In this document: positions 1 to 13,992 of the stretch, one piece after another | Position numbering within the stretch: position 1 is the stretch's first letter | Layout: each line of letters opens with the position of its first letter | Translations under genes and position numbers: made by a program | Notes under the pieces: generated by a model | Database searches by the model: none | What the model saw: only the letters and a program-made list of their open reading frames with translations | Told to the model about the DNA's origin: nothing | NCBI GenBank assembly: GCA_965153355.1 | Contig: OZ231127.1 | Coordinates: forward strand, 4,712,001 to 4,776,000 | Source: Flaccisagitta enflata | Taxonomy: Eukaryota > Chaetognatha > Sagittoidea > Aphragmophora | Reading direction: 5' to 3' | Length of the DNA stretch: 64,000 bases

Positions 1-200
1 AATGGAATTTATGCCGCACCAGTGCAGCTGTACAGCTGGGGCCAGACATGATTTTTGCACAAATGGGACCAGTAGGATACTCACTATACCTACTTAGTTA
101 GTAACATCTTTTCCCTAATTTTTCTTTTCGCCAGTGTTCTCGATATATTGAGATATGAATGTCCGATGGGTATCAGATTAAAGATATCTTTTTGAAGATA

Positions 201-416
201 TTTAGTCACGTGCTACGCGACTCTACATCCTGCTATGTTGGTTCGTCGGTTGGTTGGTCGGTTGGTCGGTTGGTCGGCCGGTCCCCTTTTTATTTTTTTG
301 GCGTTTTTGAGCTTTTTGAGCCTACTGCTCCTGCCCAAATCCTCTAATAACCTTCTTAAGCATTACTCCTGCCCACCCGCATGCGACTGGGGTAGCCATG
401 TATCTGACCTTGTTTT
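201..416 (-). mobile_element. hairpin-ended interspersed element, copy 1
   Basis: Strand is given so that the element reads from its AACAAGGCC end to its hairpin end. Here the + strand starts with TTTAGTCACG-TGCTA-CGCGACT (one stem mismatch). It runs through a GGTTGGTC-type repeat and a conserved stretch (CTCCTGCCCAAAT, CCTGCCCACCCGC, GCGACTGGGGTAGCC), and ends at TATCTGACCTTGTTTT. There is no coding capacity. The class is unknown. Confidence 0.6.
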
Positions 417-459
417 CATTTCAGGCCAATCTGCCACTTGTAGCTCAAGCCATATTGAA

Positions 460-582
460 ACAAGCCTAAGTAGGCCAATAGGTGCGACGTGTGGATCGTC
501 GAACGAATGCGTTACCAACAGACCGACCAACCAACCGACAGACACAGCCAGTTATAGAGGTGCTTTGTCGCACCTAAAAAAG
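460..582 (+). mobile_element. related short element with GGTGCGAC/GTCGCACC arms
   Basis: Starts AACAAGCCTAAGTAGGCC, carries GGTGCGACGTGTGGATCGTC, then an (ACCGACCA)-like repeat, and ends GTCGCACCTAAAAAA. The two 8-bp arms GGTGCGAC and GTCGCACC are inverted repeats about 75-85 bp apart. A close second copy lies at 28537-28652. The layout matches the hairpin-ended family: AACAAGGCC start, tetranucleotide middle, palindromic end, A-rich tail. The arm sequence differs. Confidence 0.5.
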
Positions 583-640
583 AGCCTTGTTAGCATTTCT
601 GACATACATGACGATGTATAAAGACGACAATAACAAATAT

Positions 641-972
641 GACAATGACAAAGACGACGATGACTATGATAACAATGACTATAAATACGACAATGAACGT
701 GACTTTGTATTTCATGCCATCCTAAGGGGCCGTTCATAGTCAGAGACAATCGCATTTTGAACGGGACAGTTGGTCGCTCGCTACGTTCGTTTGCACGCAC
801 TAAAACTGACAATGACAAAGACGACGTTGACTATGACAACAATGACTATAACTACGACAATGAACGTGACTTTGTATTTCATGCCATTCTAAGGGGGCGT
901 TTCTAGTCAGGGACAAACGCATTTTGAACGGGCCTGTTGGTCGCTCGCCACGTTTGTTCGCTCGCACCGCTC
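641..972 (+). repeat. 167-bp direct tandem duplication
   Basis: The stretch starting GACAATGACAAAGACGACG at 641 recurs at 808 with few differences. Both copies continue through CATGCCAT(C/T)CTAAGGGG into the start of the CGCATTTTGAACGG element. The second copy leads into the full element at 893-1230. The first copy breaks off near 800. Confidence 0.6.
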
Positions 973-1230
973 ACTCCGCTCACTTGCTCCGCAGCGCCCT
1001 GCTTCGCTATGCTCGCTTCGCTACGCTCGCTTTGCTATGCTCGCTTTGCTACACTCACTTCGCCAGCTCGCTTCGCTACACTCGCTTTGCTCGCTTGCTC
1101 CATTCACAGAATTGCTCACTCACTATGCTCACTTCCTCATGGGACAGTTGAAATTCTTGAATATGTGTTCACGCTGTGAGCGCGTTTCACGGGCATAAAA
1201 GCGTTTTTGGCGCTCACGAGAAACACGCCC
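893..1230. mobile_element. short TIR element with GCTCGCTTCGCTA minisatellite core, copy 1
   Basis: The ends read GGGGGCGTTTCT and AGAAACACGCCC, near-perfect terminal inverted repeats. Inside is CGCATTTTGAACGG, then a run of GCTCGCTTCGCTA-like 12-14-bp units (about 1003-1105), then GGACAGTTGAAATTCTTGAAT. There is no coding capacity. Related copies lie at 1315-1552 and 50117-50346. I could not fix a target-site duplication. Confidence 0.5.
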
Positions 1231-1314
1231 TAATGAGTTTCCCATTTGTCAGCTGCCAGCTGCAATTGTTCTCTTGAAAATCATTACTCTCTCAGTTCCC
1301 ACAATCATAATAAT

Positions 1315-1552
1315 GGGTGTGTTTCTAGTCACAGACAATCGCATTTCTAACGATCCACTCGCTCCCTCTCTATGTTTGGTTTGCTCGCACCGCTCACTTT
1401 GCTTTGCTCGCTTGCTCCATTCGTGGGCTTGCTTAATCACCCCTTTATTGGGCAGTTTAAATTTACAAATATGTGCTCACACTGTAAACCCGTTTAATGG
1501 TAAGAAACGCGTGTTTGGGCGTCAGTAGACATTAGACATTAGAAACACACCC
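1315..1552. mobile_element. short TIR element, copy 2
   Basis: Perfect 12-bp terminal inverted repeats, GGGTGTGTTTCT and AGAAACACACCC. The internal order matches copy 1: TAGTCACAGACAATCGCATTT, then CTCGCTCCCTC and GCTCGCACCGCTCAC, then GGGCAGTTTAAATTTACAAAT. It is shorter than copy 1 because the tandem core has fewer units. Confidence 0.5.
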
Positions 1553-1599
1553 ATTTTCTGATAATAATTGCAGAATCACCGCCTATAAGGAAAAATATG

Positions 1600-1704
1600 T
1601 ATAAAAGCCCTGAGCTTGTTCTCTCGATCTTACTTTTAATGAAAAGACTTCAAAACAAGAAAACTCCAACCAAGTCAAAGAAAAACTCATTCATACGGCT
1701 GAAG
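1600..1704 (+). promoter_or_regulatory. candidate TATA promoter and first exon of the secreted-peptide gene
   Basis: TATAAAAG lies at 1600-1607. About 70-75 bases further on, a strong splice donor AAG|GTGAGT follows, with the exon ending at 1704. A transcription start near 1630 would fit. The next plausible acceptor is the AG at 3284-3285, just upstream of the signal-peptide ATG at 3325. An upstream ATG at 1639 would be in frame with that ATG after splicing (66 + 39 bases, no stop) and would add 35 residues. The 3325 start is preferred because it begins a clean signal peptide and has G at -3. The link to the downstream gene is inference. Confidence 0.35.
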
Positions 1705-1871
1705 GTGAGTTAAGAATGTGTTGATAAACAATTAAGATTTAGACTTTATCCAAAAAAACTAGTGCTGTGTTTGCAGCGATTATATGTCCAGTACGATGCC
1801 CTAGAACATAGGCAGGGACCTTTAACCCCAAGCCTTACCCCAACTCCATCTCCATACCCCCCTCCACAGTG

Positions 1872-2019
<148 letters not shown>

Positions 2020-2039
2020 GAAAACTTCTTTTATATAAG

Positions 2040-3280
2040 CGCCTAGTCGCCTTTCCTAAACCGCAATGAGGGGCGTCATGATCTCCCTCACTGCTGATAT
2101 ACTTTTACTTGCAATACCATAAAACAAGGCAGGATACACAACTACCCCTGTCACATGCGAGTGAGCAGGGACATACCAGCTAGTTTTTTGAAGCCTCAGC
2201 TACATTCTACTTGATTTGTATGACTAGGCTTATTCAATGCAGTCATTTTAAAAGATATCTTTCTAGGTACCGAAAAAGAAATTATTTATTAGCGTTTTTT
2301 CAACTTTCAAATTGAGTGAGCCAATGTTCTTTTTTACATAAATCCAAACTCATGTGCAAATCAAAGAATTTTCAAAACAGTGTTTAGTGAGGGGGGGTCA
2401 GTATCAACAAACTTTGGAAATGCCACTGGGACATATGGCCAAAGTGTGCACAATAACAATATATAAACACATGTGAAAGGAAAAATTGATCGCATCATAT
2501 CATTTACAGTCCTGCCACACCCCTTTTTTACATTGTTATGAATAGGGAGAAGGAAAAGGAAGAGGAAGCTTCTATACTTTACTATGGAAAACGTAGGGTT
2601 GGCACGACTACTTACGATAAAGTCTCATGAACATTTCCTTCTAGATATCAACACCCCTCTCAAAATTAAACGAACTGGGAAAGTGATCAAATTTGAGAGT
2701 AAATATGCATTGAGAGGGCTGAAATTTGACACAGAGATAGCTAAAACATAGTATTTTCGCAAACCGAGGTCAAATAGACCATTCGCACTAGTGTGTGGCC
2801 CTGGTTGTGTACTATGTCAAAGATGTGGTGGAAGATTTTGACTGATTTTTACAAGAAATCTTCTAATGAGGAGACTGCACAAACTCTTTCATTTTTTCCC
2901 ATATGAGTGGGGCGAAAACTGCCATTCCCGAGTTGTTATACATCTACCAAGCAACAATGACGCATTGGGAATAAGGAACAGCACCACAAAGCGACTAAAA
3001 CCAGTGACAAATAGGTTGGTTTCACCAGTCAATTTGGAACCTCCATCAAAGATACAATAGTATGATGTCAATCGAAAGGAGATATTAGGAGCCATTGGAT
3101 AACTTTTGTATTGCCCTGCCGTAAATAACATCTTTTAAAGTTACCCTAACACTCAGACTCATAATAAGTAATTTAAGATGCATTTACAGACTTGTTCTGA
3201 TCCCAGTTCGCCTAATTTTGAGAGGGATGTTAGGTTGATTTGTGTCTGCGAATGGTCGGGTGATTTCATTCCCCTAATAA
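2040..3280. other. no gene seen; proposed intron 1
   Basis: Unique-looking AT-rich sequence with no long ORF and no repeat I recognise. If the promoter call is right, this is intron sequence between donor 1705 and acceptor 3285. Confidence 0.4.
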
Positions 3281-3324
3281 TTCAGATTTCGAAAATTGCC
3301 CAAATTGTCGTGTCCAAATCAGTC

Positions 3325-6138
<2,814 letters not shown>

Positions 6139-6486
6139 GGCTTCACACACCAAAAGATTTCTGAGCTCGCATTTGGAGGCTGTCTAGTCTGTTCAATTTG
6201 ATAGTTTGGAGCTTTGTAGTTTGTAACAATTGATGCAAATTTGCTTATCCAGTAAACTGTTTTACTGATACTCTTGTAACGGCTAAATGTAAATTAAAAC
6301 CGACCTTCAGAATTGTATTGTGTTTCCATTGACAACAGCAATGACGTTTGTTGGACCAATTGCAAAAAGAAATTGATTGTGAGAAAGATAAAAAAATGTT
6401 AGCTCGCTTCACCAACTTCACTTGGTCCTTGGATATTTAGCGTATTAATCGATACTTTTTCGACATTATATTTTGCAATACAAATG

Positions 6487-6704
6487 AAACAAAGCCGGAT
6501 ACACGGCTACCTTAGTCCCTTGCGGGTGGGAAGCGGGCTTATTTGTGATTACTCCATCATTTGGTTCGGAGCAGTGGGGCCAAAGACCGCAAAACCCCCA
6601 AAAAAAGTAAAGTGTGACGGATTGACGGATGGACGGACCGACGGACCAACAGACTGACTTATCAACAAAGCGGGATGTAGAGTCGCGTAGCACAAGAATA
6701 AAAA
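6487..6704 (+). mobile_element. hairpin-ended interspersed element, copy 3
   Basis: Begins AACAAAGCCGGATACACGGC, contains the reverse of the CCTGCCCAAAT block in altered form, then AAAGTAAAGTGTGACGG and GACGGACCGACGGACC. It ends AGTCGCGTAGCACAAGAATAAAAA. The distal half of the hairpin stem is damaged. Confidence 0.55.
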
Positions 6705-7023
6705 TAACATTGCAAAACTTGGTCTAATTCAATTGGAGTTTTACAAATCTCACCGCGTGATTCATTTTTTTTCGCCAATATCCCAGATAATTGTCCCGCA
6801 ATAACTCTGCAACGTAAGTTTTTGCTATGACTAAAATGGGGGTGTGTACCTAAAGATAGTGGATTGTTTGAACTTTGAAGTACTCACTGATATTTTCTAC
6901 AATGAGGATGAAGGTCCAAATATGCGGTTTAGCTTTGTGGGCCGCACGGTAGACGGTAGGGGGCTGTGTAAACGGAACACGGTTGAGTGAATGTGTGGTT
7001 TACTAAAATTCTTTGAACAAAAA

Positions 7024-7120
7024 TTTCTAGTCGTGTGCTACGCTTTGTTTGTCCGTCGGTCAGTAGGTCTGTTGGTCCTGCTCCTGCTCAAATGCTCTGG
7101 TGACATCGAATACACTTTTT
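7024..7120 (-). mobile_element. hairpin-ended element, truncated copy 4
   Basis: Starts CTAGTCGTGTGCTACGC, has GTCCGTCGGTCAG and CTCCTGCTCAAATGCTCTGGTGAC, then stops before the GGCCTTGTTTT end. The stem's second half has lost CGACT. Confidence 0.45.
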
Positions 7121-7363
7121 TTTTTTAAAAACCTAGTTTATAAGAACATCAAGGCTTCAAAAAGCCCCAAAATGACAAACATCTTTAGAATATACGAACG
7201 CTTCCAAATTTGCTTAAGATGATATTTAAAAAACATTAAGAAACACTCAAATTCTAGTATAGTTAAGATAATATTTTATAATTTTTGAATAAATATCATG
7301 AAAATGTCTCCAGACTTTAATGATTGGTATTTGTTTTAACAGTATTTAATAGATATGTATGTA

Positions 7364-7775
7364 CTACACGAATTAAAAAAAAAGACGCACCTTTGTATTT
7401 GATGATAAAACTGACTTAAAAAGTACCAAAAAAAATTTTACAGAAAGAGTGATTTTGAAGATTTTCGAATTATCTTTCATTCTAGACCAATCCCAGATCT
7501 GTATCTTTAACGGTTTAGGAGCTAGAGCTCTTTAAAGTGAGACACCATTTTGCTGAATTGCATCTTTTTCAAAGGGACTGCAAAAACAAATTTGGCAACA
7601 TATTTACTCAAACTAATGCCATTTCCAAACGAAAAAAGATAGAGATACCAGATTGGCGCCAAATGAAAGAGTTTTTCAAGGGCTTCAAAATGGTCTAAGA
7701 TTTTAGTTAGTTTTTTTGATTTTCAATAGCGCAATCAATCATTCAAAAGTGCGTCTTTTTTTTTAATTCGTGTAG
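7364..7775. mobile_element. 412-bp MITE with TA target duplication
   Basis: The ends CTACACGAATTAAAAAAAAA and its reverse complement run on through GACGCAC, giving an inverted repeat of about 27 bp. TA flanks both sides (7362-7363 and 7776-7777). The core (AGACCAATCCCAGATCTG, CCATTTCCAAACGAAAAAAG) resembles the core of the element at 54791-55415, although the termini differ. No ORF. It fits a Tc1/mariner-type MITE. Confidence 0.65.
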
Positions 7776-8139
7776 TAGTATACTTGAGTAATAGCAAATT
7801 ATAAGGTTTTCTATATTTCATATAGTATTTGAAATTAAGAACGCTCTAAGAACGTTTAAGGCATCATTTAGACTTTAAGATAAGAACATGAAGCCTTCGA
7901 AAAAAAATGACATGCTTATGAAAAAAAGAGTGTACAGACTGCAGTAGCCGTGTTATCCGGCGTTGTCTTTTAAATTCTTGCACACTTGTAAAGAGACAGA
8001 GGCTTAAAAGAAAATTGGGGAATAGACAAGAATGAGTGAAAGAGTGAAATTGAGAGAAATATTTTATCAAACTGGCAGGCAGAGAAATTAAAGAGAAATC
8101 TCACGTTCCGAGACCATTATAGGCCACAAATTCAGTTTT

Positions 8140-8140
<1 letters not shown>

Positions 8141-8195
<55 letters not shown>

Positions 8196-8211
8196 GAGAG
8201 AGAGAGACACA

Positions 8212-8279
<68 letters not shown>
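8141..8279. repeat. (AG)n then (AC)n compound microsatellite
   Basis: About 67 bp of AG with one interruption, then about 70 bp of AC. Confidence 0.95.
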
Positions 8280-8284
<5 letters not shown>

Positions 8285-8578
8285 ACGCAGGTAGTCAGGA
8301 ATTAGGAACAAGAAACGACAAGAACTTAAAACAGATCAACATACTGACTGGAGCAAGGCCGAGTAGGTCAATACGTTTACTCAGCTGCGAATCTGACGGA
8401 TGTGACCGACGGACCGACGATCCGACCGAAAACAGATATCAAGATAAGATTTCTAGGAAAAGAAATGTTAAGGAGTAATGGGAAAAGCGGATGAAACCCA
8501 TGAATTCAAAGAAGAAACTGAAAATGAATAGATGAAAAAAAGAACACGCTAAAGAAAGAAAGCGGGGTGGAGTTAAAG

Positions 8579-8831
8579 GAACAAGGCCGGATGCACGGCT
8601 ACCCCAGTCGCGTGCCGGTGGGCAGGGGCCATAATTGAGGTCAGTGGATCATTTGGGCAGGAGCATTAGGGCCAAAAACCCCCATTAACGCCGAAACAGT
8701 CGGATCGATAGACGGACCGACGGACGGACCAACGGACGGACCGACGGACGGACCAACGGACGGACCGACGGACGGACCTACGGACGGACCGACAAAGCGG
8801 GGTGTAGAGTCGCGTAGCACGTGACTAAAAA
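8579..8831 (+). mobile_element. hairpin-ended interspersed element, copy 5
   Basis: AACAAGGCCGGATGCACGGC start, GTCGCGTGCCGGTGGGCAGG, GGATCATTTGGGCAGGAGCA, then a long (GACGGACCAACGGACC)-type run at about 8711-8795. It ends AGTCGCG-TAGCA-CGTGACTAAAAA with one G-T wobble in the stem. The internal tandem run is longer than in copies 2 and 3. Confidence 0.65.
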
Positions 8832-8906
8832 GAAGGAAGCATGAAAGAAAAAAAAAAGTCGTTTAAAGTAAAAAAGAGATTTCAGAGTGAGAATTAGGCA
8901 GAAAAC

Positions 8907-8908
<2 letters not shown>

Positions 8909-8977
<69 letters not shown>

Positions 8978-8984
8978 AGAGAGT
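8909..8984. repeat. (AG)n microsatellite
   Basis: AG dinucleotide run of about 75 bp with one GATGG break. Confidence 0.95.
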
Positions 8985-9086
8985 GGAAGAAAGGCAAAAA
9001 ACTGGAAAAAAGGCAAACAGGAAATTTCTTTAATGAGTTTTTGTTTCTGCTCGTCCCCAAATATTTACCCCGCCTCAACTTTGGCG

Positions 9087-9205
9087 TTTAAGACACGTGA
9101 TGCCATTCCGCTTCTGAATTATGCAATCTGCCTTTGAGTGATGCAATTCCGCTTCTAGCTCCTGAGTGATGCGTCTGACAGATGCACTACGCTTTTAACT
9201 GATGC
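9087..9205. repeat. left remnant of the GATGCA minisatellite split by the BEL element
   Basis: Units such as GATGCAATTCCGCTTCT and GTGATGCGTCTGACAGATGC match the array to the right of the retrotransposon (22329-23470). The last five bases, GATGC (9201-9205), are also the first five after the right LTR. Confidence 0.75.
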
Positions 9206-10116
9206 TATAATTACACCCACGAGTTTCAACTGGCACTGTCTATGAGCGTCTATCTGACTGACGACTTGTGGTGAAAGAAAGTTGGCCGATTGGAAAATAG
9301 GAAGGCGATCGTCTCGTTTATTCCATAAAAATTTCAACAACTGAAGAGAGGGGGAAAAATGAAAGGGAAAGTGGGCGTTAATTGTGATCAGCAAACGCAA
9401 AAGATAACATGAAATCGAGATAGGACACAATAAAGGACAGAAACAGCACATGACAACATGTTCATCTTCTTCAGAGCCCATGCCACCTGATAATACCTGC
9501 CCCTGCCCCGGCCCATCCCATTAGATTCATCCATATCATCCCTATAGCAAGCTGATCGGGCAAGCGGTAAAAACCATGCTAAAATCCGGCAATAAAAATG
9601 CAAAAGGGCAAAAGACAAAAATAACAGACCGGAAAACAAGATAAAAACAACGTTAATAAAAGCAATGACGCGTCTATAAAACTTACTTTTAGGCCCACTT
9701 TCGTTGGTTTCAACCCACAGTCTGTCGAAGTCAAACTAACGTTAATTGTCCGTTCAGTTTATCTGCAATAAAAAGATGAGAGATTATTGAAATTAGTGAA
9801 TTCCAAGGGCGCATTCAATCGATCACGAAAAATCAATCAATCACTTTAAGAAGCAATGCCGTAAATAAATAAAATCAATCAATCCAAAAATTGGATGATA
9901 CGAAGGACGAGTTACGTATATTTGCCTACGTAGTAAAAACAAATGGCACAAAATCAAGGCGCAACCATATGGTTACCCATCTAGCGTTCAATATAAAAAA
10001 TGGCAAGAAACAAAAGACGCGGGCATTGAATAGTAGAGAAAGAGAAAAAGCCAAAAGCACGCAAAAGAGACAAAAGCACACATACCTAAGAAACGGACGG
10101 ACATACATTTCTAACA
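9206..10116 (-). repeat. 3' LTR of the BEL/Pao element
   Basis: 911 bp, from TATAATTACACCCACGAG to CATACATTTCTAACA on the + strand. By eye it differs from the 5' LTR by four substitutions and two single-base indels. An AATAAA on the minus strand (9319-9324) could serve as poly(A) signal. Confidence 0.9.
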
Positions 10117-11170
10117 TTCTGCCCCATTTTTGGAATTTCACGAATTTCAAAAATCCGACATCTAGTTTCCAGTCGGGGAAACCCTACTAAAAAACCGATA
10201 CTACCTTCCTTAAAAAAAAATTTACATAGATACAGCCCCCGCCCCTCCCCCCCCGTCCACCGCCTCTTACATCCCCACCCTAACTATCAACAGATCGACG
10301 ACTGCACGAATGATGATTCCCGTCCGGAAAGGATCCACCACCAGCAAATTTTCAACGATCACGATGACGCGGATGGAAACGAGGCGGCGACGAGGAGGTT
10401 GAGGCACCCGTTCTGTAAAAGTTAAAGGGGGGGGGGAAGGGGAACGGGCCTTGGAGCACTCCAAGCCTGGGATTTGACTTGAGAGTGGAAAATAATGAGT
10501 AGGGGCATACTACTAAAACATGTCATACGAAAGTATTCGTAATAATGACTAAAAAGACCATGTCTAAAACAAACACAACAAAATGTACATGTTCCAAAGA
10601 ACCAAACAAAACAAGACAAAATTAATAAATTACTAACTATATAATAAAAACGAATCTGTTAAATAAAAGAAAAATTAGTAAGCATCATGGAACGACCACA
10701 TCACCTGCGCCTTCTCCATTACAGAGACGAGCGGGTCATTCCGGCTCCAACACCTCGTCAACTCGTGGGCGAAAGGCGATGAATGATGTCGTCACGGCGA
10801 CCGCATCGAAAGGCGCAGGTGGTGCGGCCGTCTGAGAGTGAATCCTCCCCGAAGGGAAGAAGAAGAAAGAGAAAGAACAGGGGCAGATTGATTAGTAAAG
10901 TTCTTATCGTACACAGATTCAAATTTACCACAAAAACTCAACCTCAACCCTTCCCAAACCATGATACTTACGCGGGCGTTTTTCGCCAGGCCCCGGGGCG
11001 GACGTCATTCCCACGCCCCGGGTAGCGCCCCCGACTTGGCCGGCCTGTCCATCGATGGGATGAGGATGTGATGGTGGAATACGATCCTCAGCGAATGGCG
11101 GCGCTCTCCACGCCATGTTGCAAATTGGCAGCTAAATTGAACAGCAACTGGGCGTGGCACCAATCAGCGT
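10117..11170. other. non-coding or decayed 3' region of the BEL/Pao element
   Basis: Between the extra coding-like segment and the 3' LTR. Contains C-rich runs (about 10235-10260), a G run (10427-10437) and no convincing ORF on the element strand. Confidence 0.5.
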
Positions 11171-13100
11171 TTAGCTGGCGGTCTGATTTTTCCAAGGCCT
11201 GGTTCGATTTTTCTTATTCCCAGGCTTGGGAGCGTCTTTTTGCGACGGGATCTGCTGACCGACTTTTTCTGCTGGAGAAGACGCAGGAGGTGGAGATGCT
11301 GCATCACAATTCGGCGCCAGTCGAAATTTAGGACGCACAGCGGACGCAGTTTTGAATTCGACGGCCATAGCCGCCTTTGCGCGTTCCACCGCTTCCTCTT
11401 TCTTCTTAGCCTTCATCGCACAGGCCTGCTTCTCCTTTTCAAGCTGCTTCTCCAGTTCCACGACTCGCTTATTGCCTTTGACCACCTCATCATGGCCATT
11501 GCTGCTCGTAGAGCATCTCTCTCCTTTTGGATGTTGCAGCCGATCCTCTCGTCTAAGACTTGGCAGAACCGCTTCAACTGGGTTGGCCGGCGGAAGCAAC
11601 GTGAAGAAGTCTTTGAACCTTGATGCTAAGTTCTTCACCACCCCCAATGGAGCATTTGAGGTCAGTAAGGAAGGCTTCTGCGTAGCAATGACTCGGCGAT
11701 GTGGTGTCCATGCGCAGGATCAAAGGCTGGATCCGACGGGGGAGGCGGGTTCTGCACTTGCTGCAGACCTTGGGCAGACTCGGTTTGCTGACGAGGCGCT
11801 ACACCAGCTTCAGCAGATGCTAAGCACCGCCAACTAATTCGCTTCCTACCGCTGCTTTTGAGGGCGGCGAGTGAAAGGAAGACGCTCCCGTCTGCTGACC
11901 AGAGACTTGAGGTTTAACAGCGGACCCGAAGCACCGCAAGTAGAACCTCCCTTGGTTGCTGCTTTATGCTTCTTCCCAGCTCTCTTGGTCTTCTTCCCCT
12001 TTGCTGCCGCTGCCCCAGGCGCCTGATTCAGCTTCTGGGTTGCTGCCAACGTTGCCGTCGACGAACCGCTTGAAGCTTCTCCTTGGCCTTTGGGCGTTAC
12101 TGCTGCAGGGGGCGCGCCTGGAGGCGCTTGAAGGGCCTTTGCTTTTGGGTGGCCCTTTGTTGACCTGCCTATTGCGCGTTTGTGAGTCTTTCCCCGTGAT
12201 CTCTTCGACTATTTGTGGGGGAGTAGCGTCACGAGGACCCTGTTGCTGCTGATTTGGGATGAACCAATCCAGGGCGATTGTTGACTTCCTGATGCTGTAG
12301 AGTGAATTGCCGCTGATGTAGCTGCGGCTGCGTCGAGCACAAATACCGCTGGTGGAGTTGCGGCAGCGTCGACGGAAGTTGCTGCAGATGAATTTGCAGT
12401 TGCACCAGGAGGCTTCGGAGCCGCATTCTTCCTCTTCGTCGCCTGGACCATGCGACGAACCTCCTTATCATGCTCCCTCCTTCTTTTGTTGCTTTGGATT
12501 TCGCTCCAGAGTCTCCGCCAGCTCTGTTTGATTAGCCGATGAGCGCATGAGAGTTTGTTTGTTGCAGCATACTTAAGTTTTTCAAACTCTTTGAAGAGGA
12601 GAGATACTTCGACGTCCGGACTGATGATACGATACCACCAACGCGCCTGCATCCGTTGGTGTTTCTCTTCCGGCGTCGCAGTGTCCACTTCCGGGTCAAT
12701 GTCTTTCTCCACCGCCTCCCCATTCACTAACACCTCCTCCTCTGTCTCCATCCCCTCCTCCTCCACTCCTGCTCCATCATTGACCGATCTCTCTCTCTCT
12801 CTGCCCCGCTGCGTTGGCGATGCAGCTGCAGACGCTTGATCACGGGCGCTGGGCGATGAAATCAGGCAGAATTGGCGAGGCGATGGGGGCAAATCCGATG
12901 TTGAGCGCATTGAAGTGATGGATAAGTCCGTCAGCGGCCGATTGATCGATCCGCCTTGAACCTCCATCTTTGATGACCACCAATGGAGGAAGCGACGCGG
13001 GATCAACGACGTTGGATGGCTGTTGACGATTTACCAACGCATCATCTTGTTGACGCTTTTTATTTGCCTTTTGCGTCTACGACGGAACAAAGGTCGCCGT
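11171..13100 (-). pseudogene. extra coding-like segment downstream of pol, function unknown
   Basis: Minus-strand frames stay open in pieces: 13037-12840 (65 aa), 13006-12209 (265 aa), 12049-11846 (67 aa) and 11647-11171 (158 aa). The 265-aa piece has an acidic segment (EEEGMETEEEV), then a Trp/Arg/Lys-rich part (ARWWYRII, KQSWRRLWSEI) and an Ala/Ser/Thr/Pro tail. The 67-aa piece is Lys/Ala-rich. The 158-aa piece has a heptad-like coiled coil (VVELEKQLEKEKQACAMKAK). I see no signal peptide, membrane span or envelope-like feature. BEL/Pao elements usually end soon after integrase, so about 2 kb of extra coding-like sequence is unusual. It could be an accessory gene, a captured sequence or a displaced gag-like part. 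Confidence 0.45.
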
Positions 13101-13559
13101 TGAAGGCTGCCAACGCGACAGCCTCCTCCTCCGCCCGAACGACGTCGTGGATGCAGATCCTTCTCGAGTGAGCCGTCGCTGAAGAGTCGATGAAGATCCA
13201 GGGATCCGTCACGTCGACACGTCGGCTTCTGCCTCGAGACGCTGCTGACGGGACATCTTGACTCCGACGAGCGACTTCAAGATGCGGGCTAACTTCGTAG
13301 ATGGAATGACGTCGTCAGCGAGCTTTGAAATGTTCGTATTTGAGAACTGATAATGGTAAGAACGGATTTGGCACAATAATATGTACATATAGACAGAGCG
13401 AATGAATCAGTGTTTGGATGTGTAAGTGGAAATGGACAACATAATTGACAAGAGGAAAGATGAAAGCATGGATAATCGGAACCAAATATGAATAATAACA
13501 ACTCTTTGTAAATATAACAAGTCAGAGTTTCAATCACTCATATCTATAGTTACTAATGG

Positions 13560-13992
13560 ACAGGCCCATGCGCCTTTTTCTCTCTCTCTCAAAACTTAGC
13601 GTTTTTTATAGGTCAATTCCAGCCGCAGCTTCGTGCGGTCTTTCGTCATGATCTTTCCATCTTGGCACCGGATGTGAGCCCTCCGGACATGGGCTGAAAC
13701 CCTCGACGCCCATGACACGTCCTAAACTCCAATTGGCCGAGGCAGCGTTTCGTCCGCAACGATAACCATGTCATCCACCGCAAAGTCTTTCTCGGATCTC
13801 GACCATTTGCTTCGCGCGTGAAGAAGCGACAAATATTCGACCCTCCACGATTTCAAAATGCATCCACACGCGATTGCGCACGCCTCCATTGAACCTTCAA
13901 AGAGTCGGCGTCAGTTGACGCCTTGTTGCACCAGATCCAGAGAGGCGTGACCGGATGTCGATGGATTGAGGATATGATTCGGTCTGAGGGCC
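13560..13992 (-). pseudogene. integrase C-terminal region, out of frame
   Basis: Directly after the integrase ORF's stop, another minus-strand frame carries the expected BEL/Pao continuation (LEALRPNHIL). Further on come WRRAQSRVDAF and a basic C-terminal domain-like stretch, with more stops and frame changes. The one-base offset at the 13993 stop is best read as a lesion or sequence error, not a true protein end. Confidence 0.6.

Noticed and set aside
9891-10190. Lys-rich + strand ORF present in both LTRs
   Set aside because: Antisense to the element; duplicated only because the LTRs are. No domain recognised.
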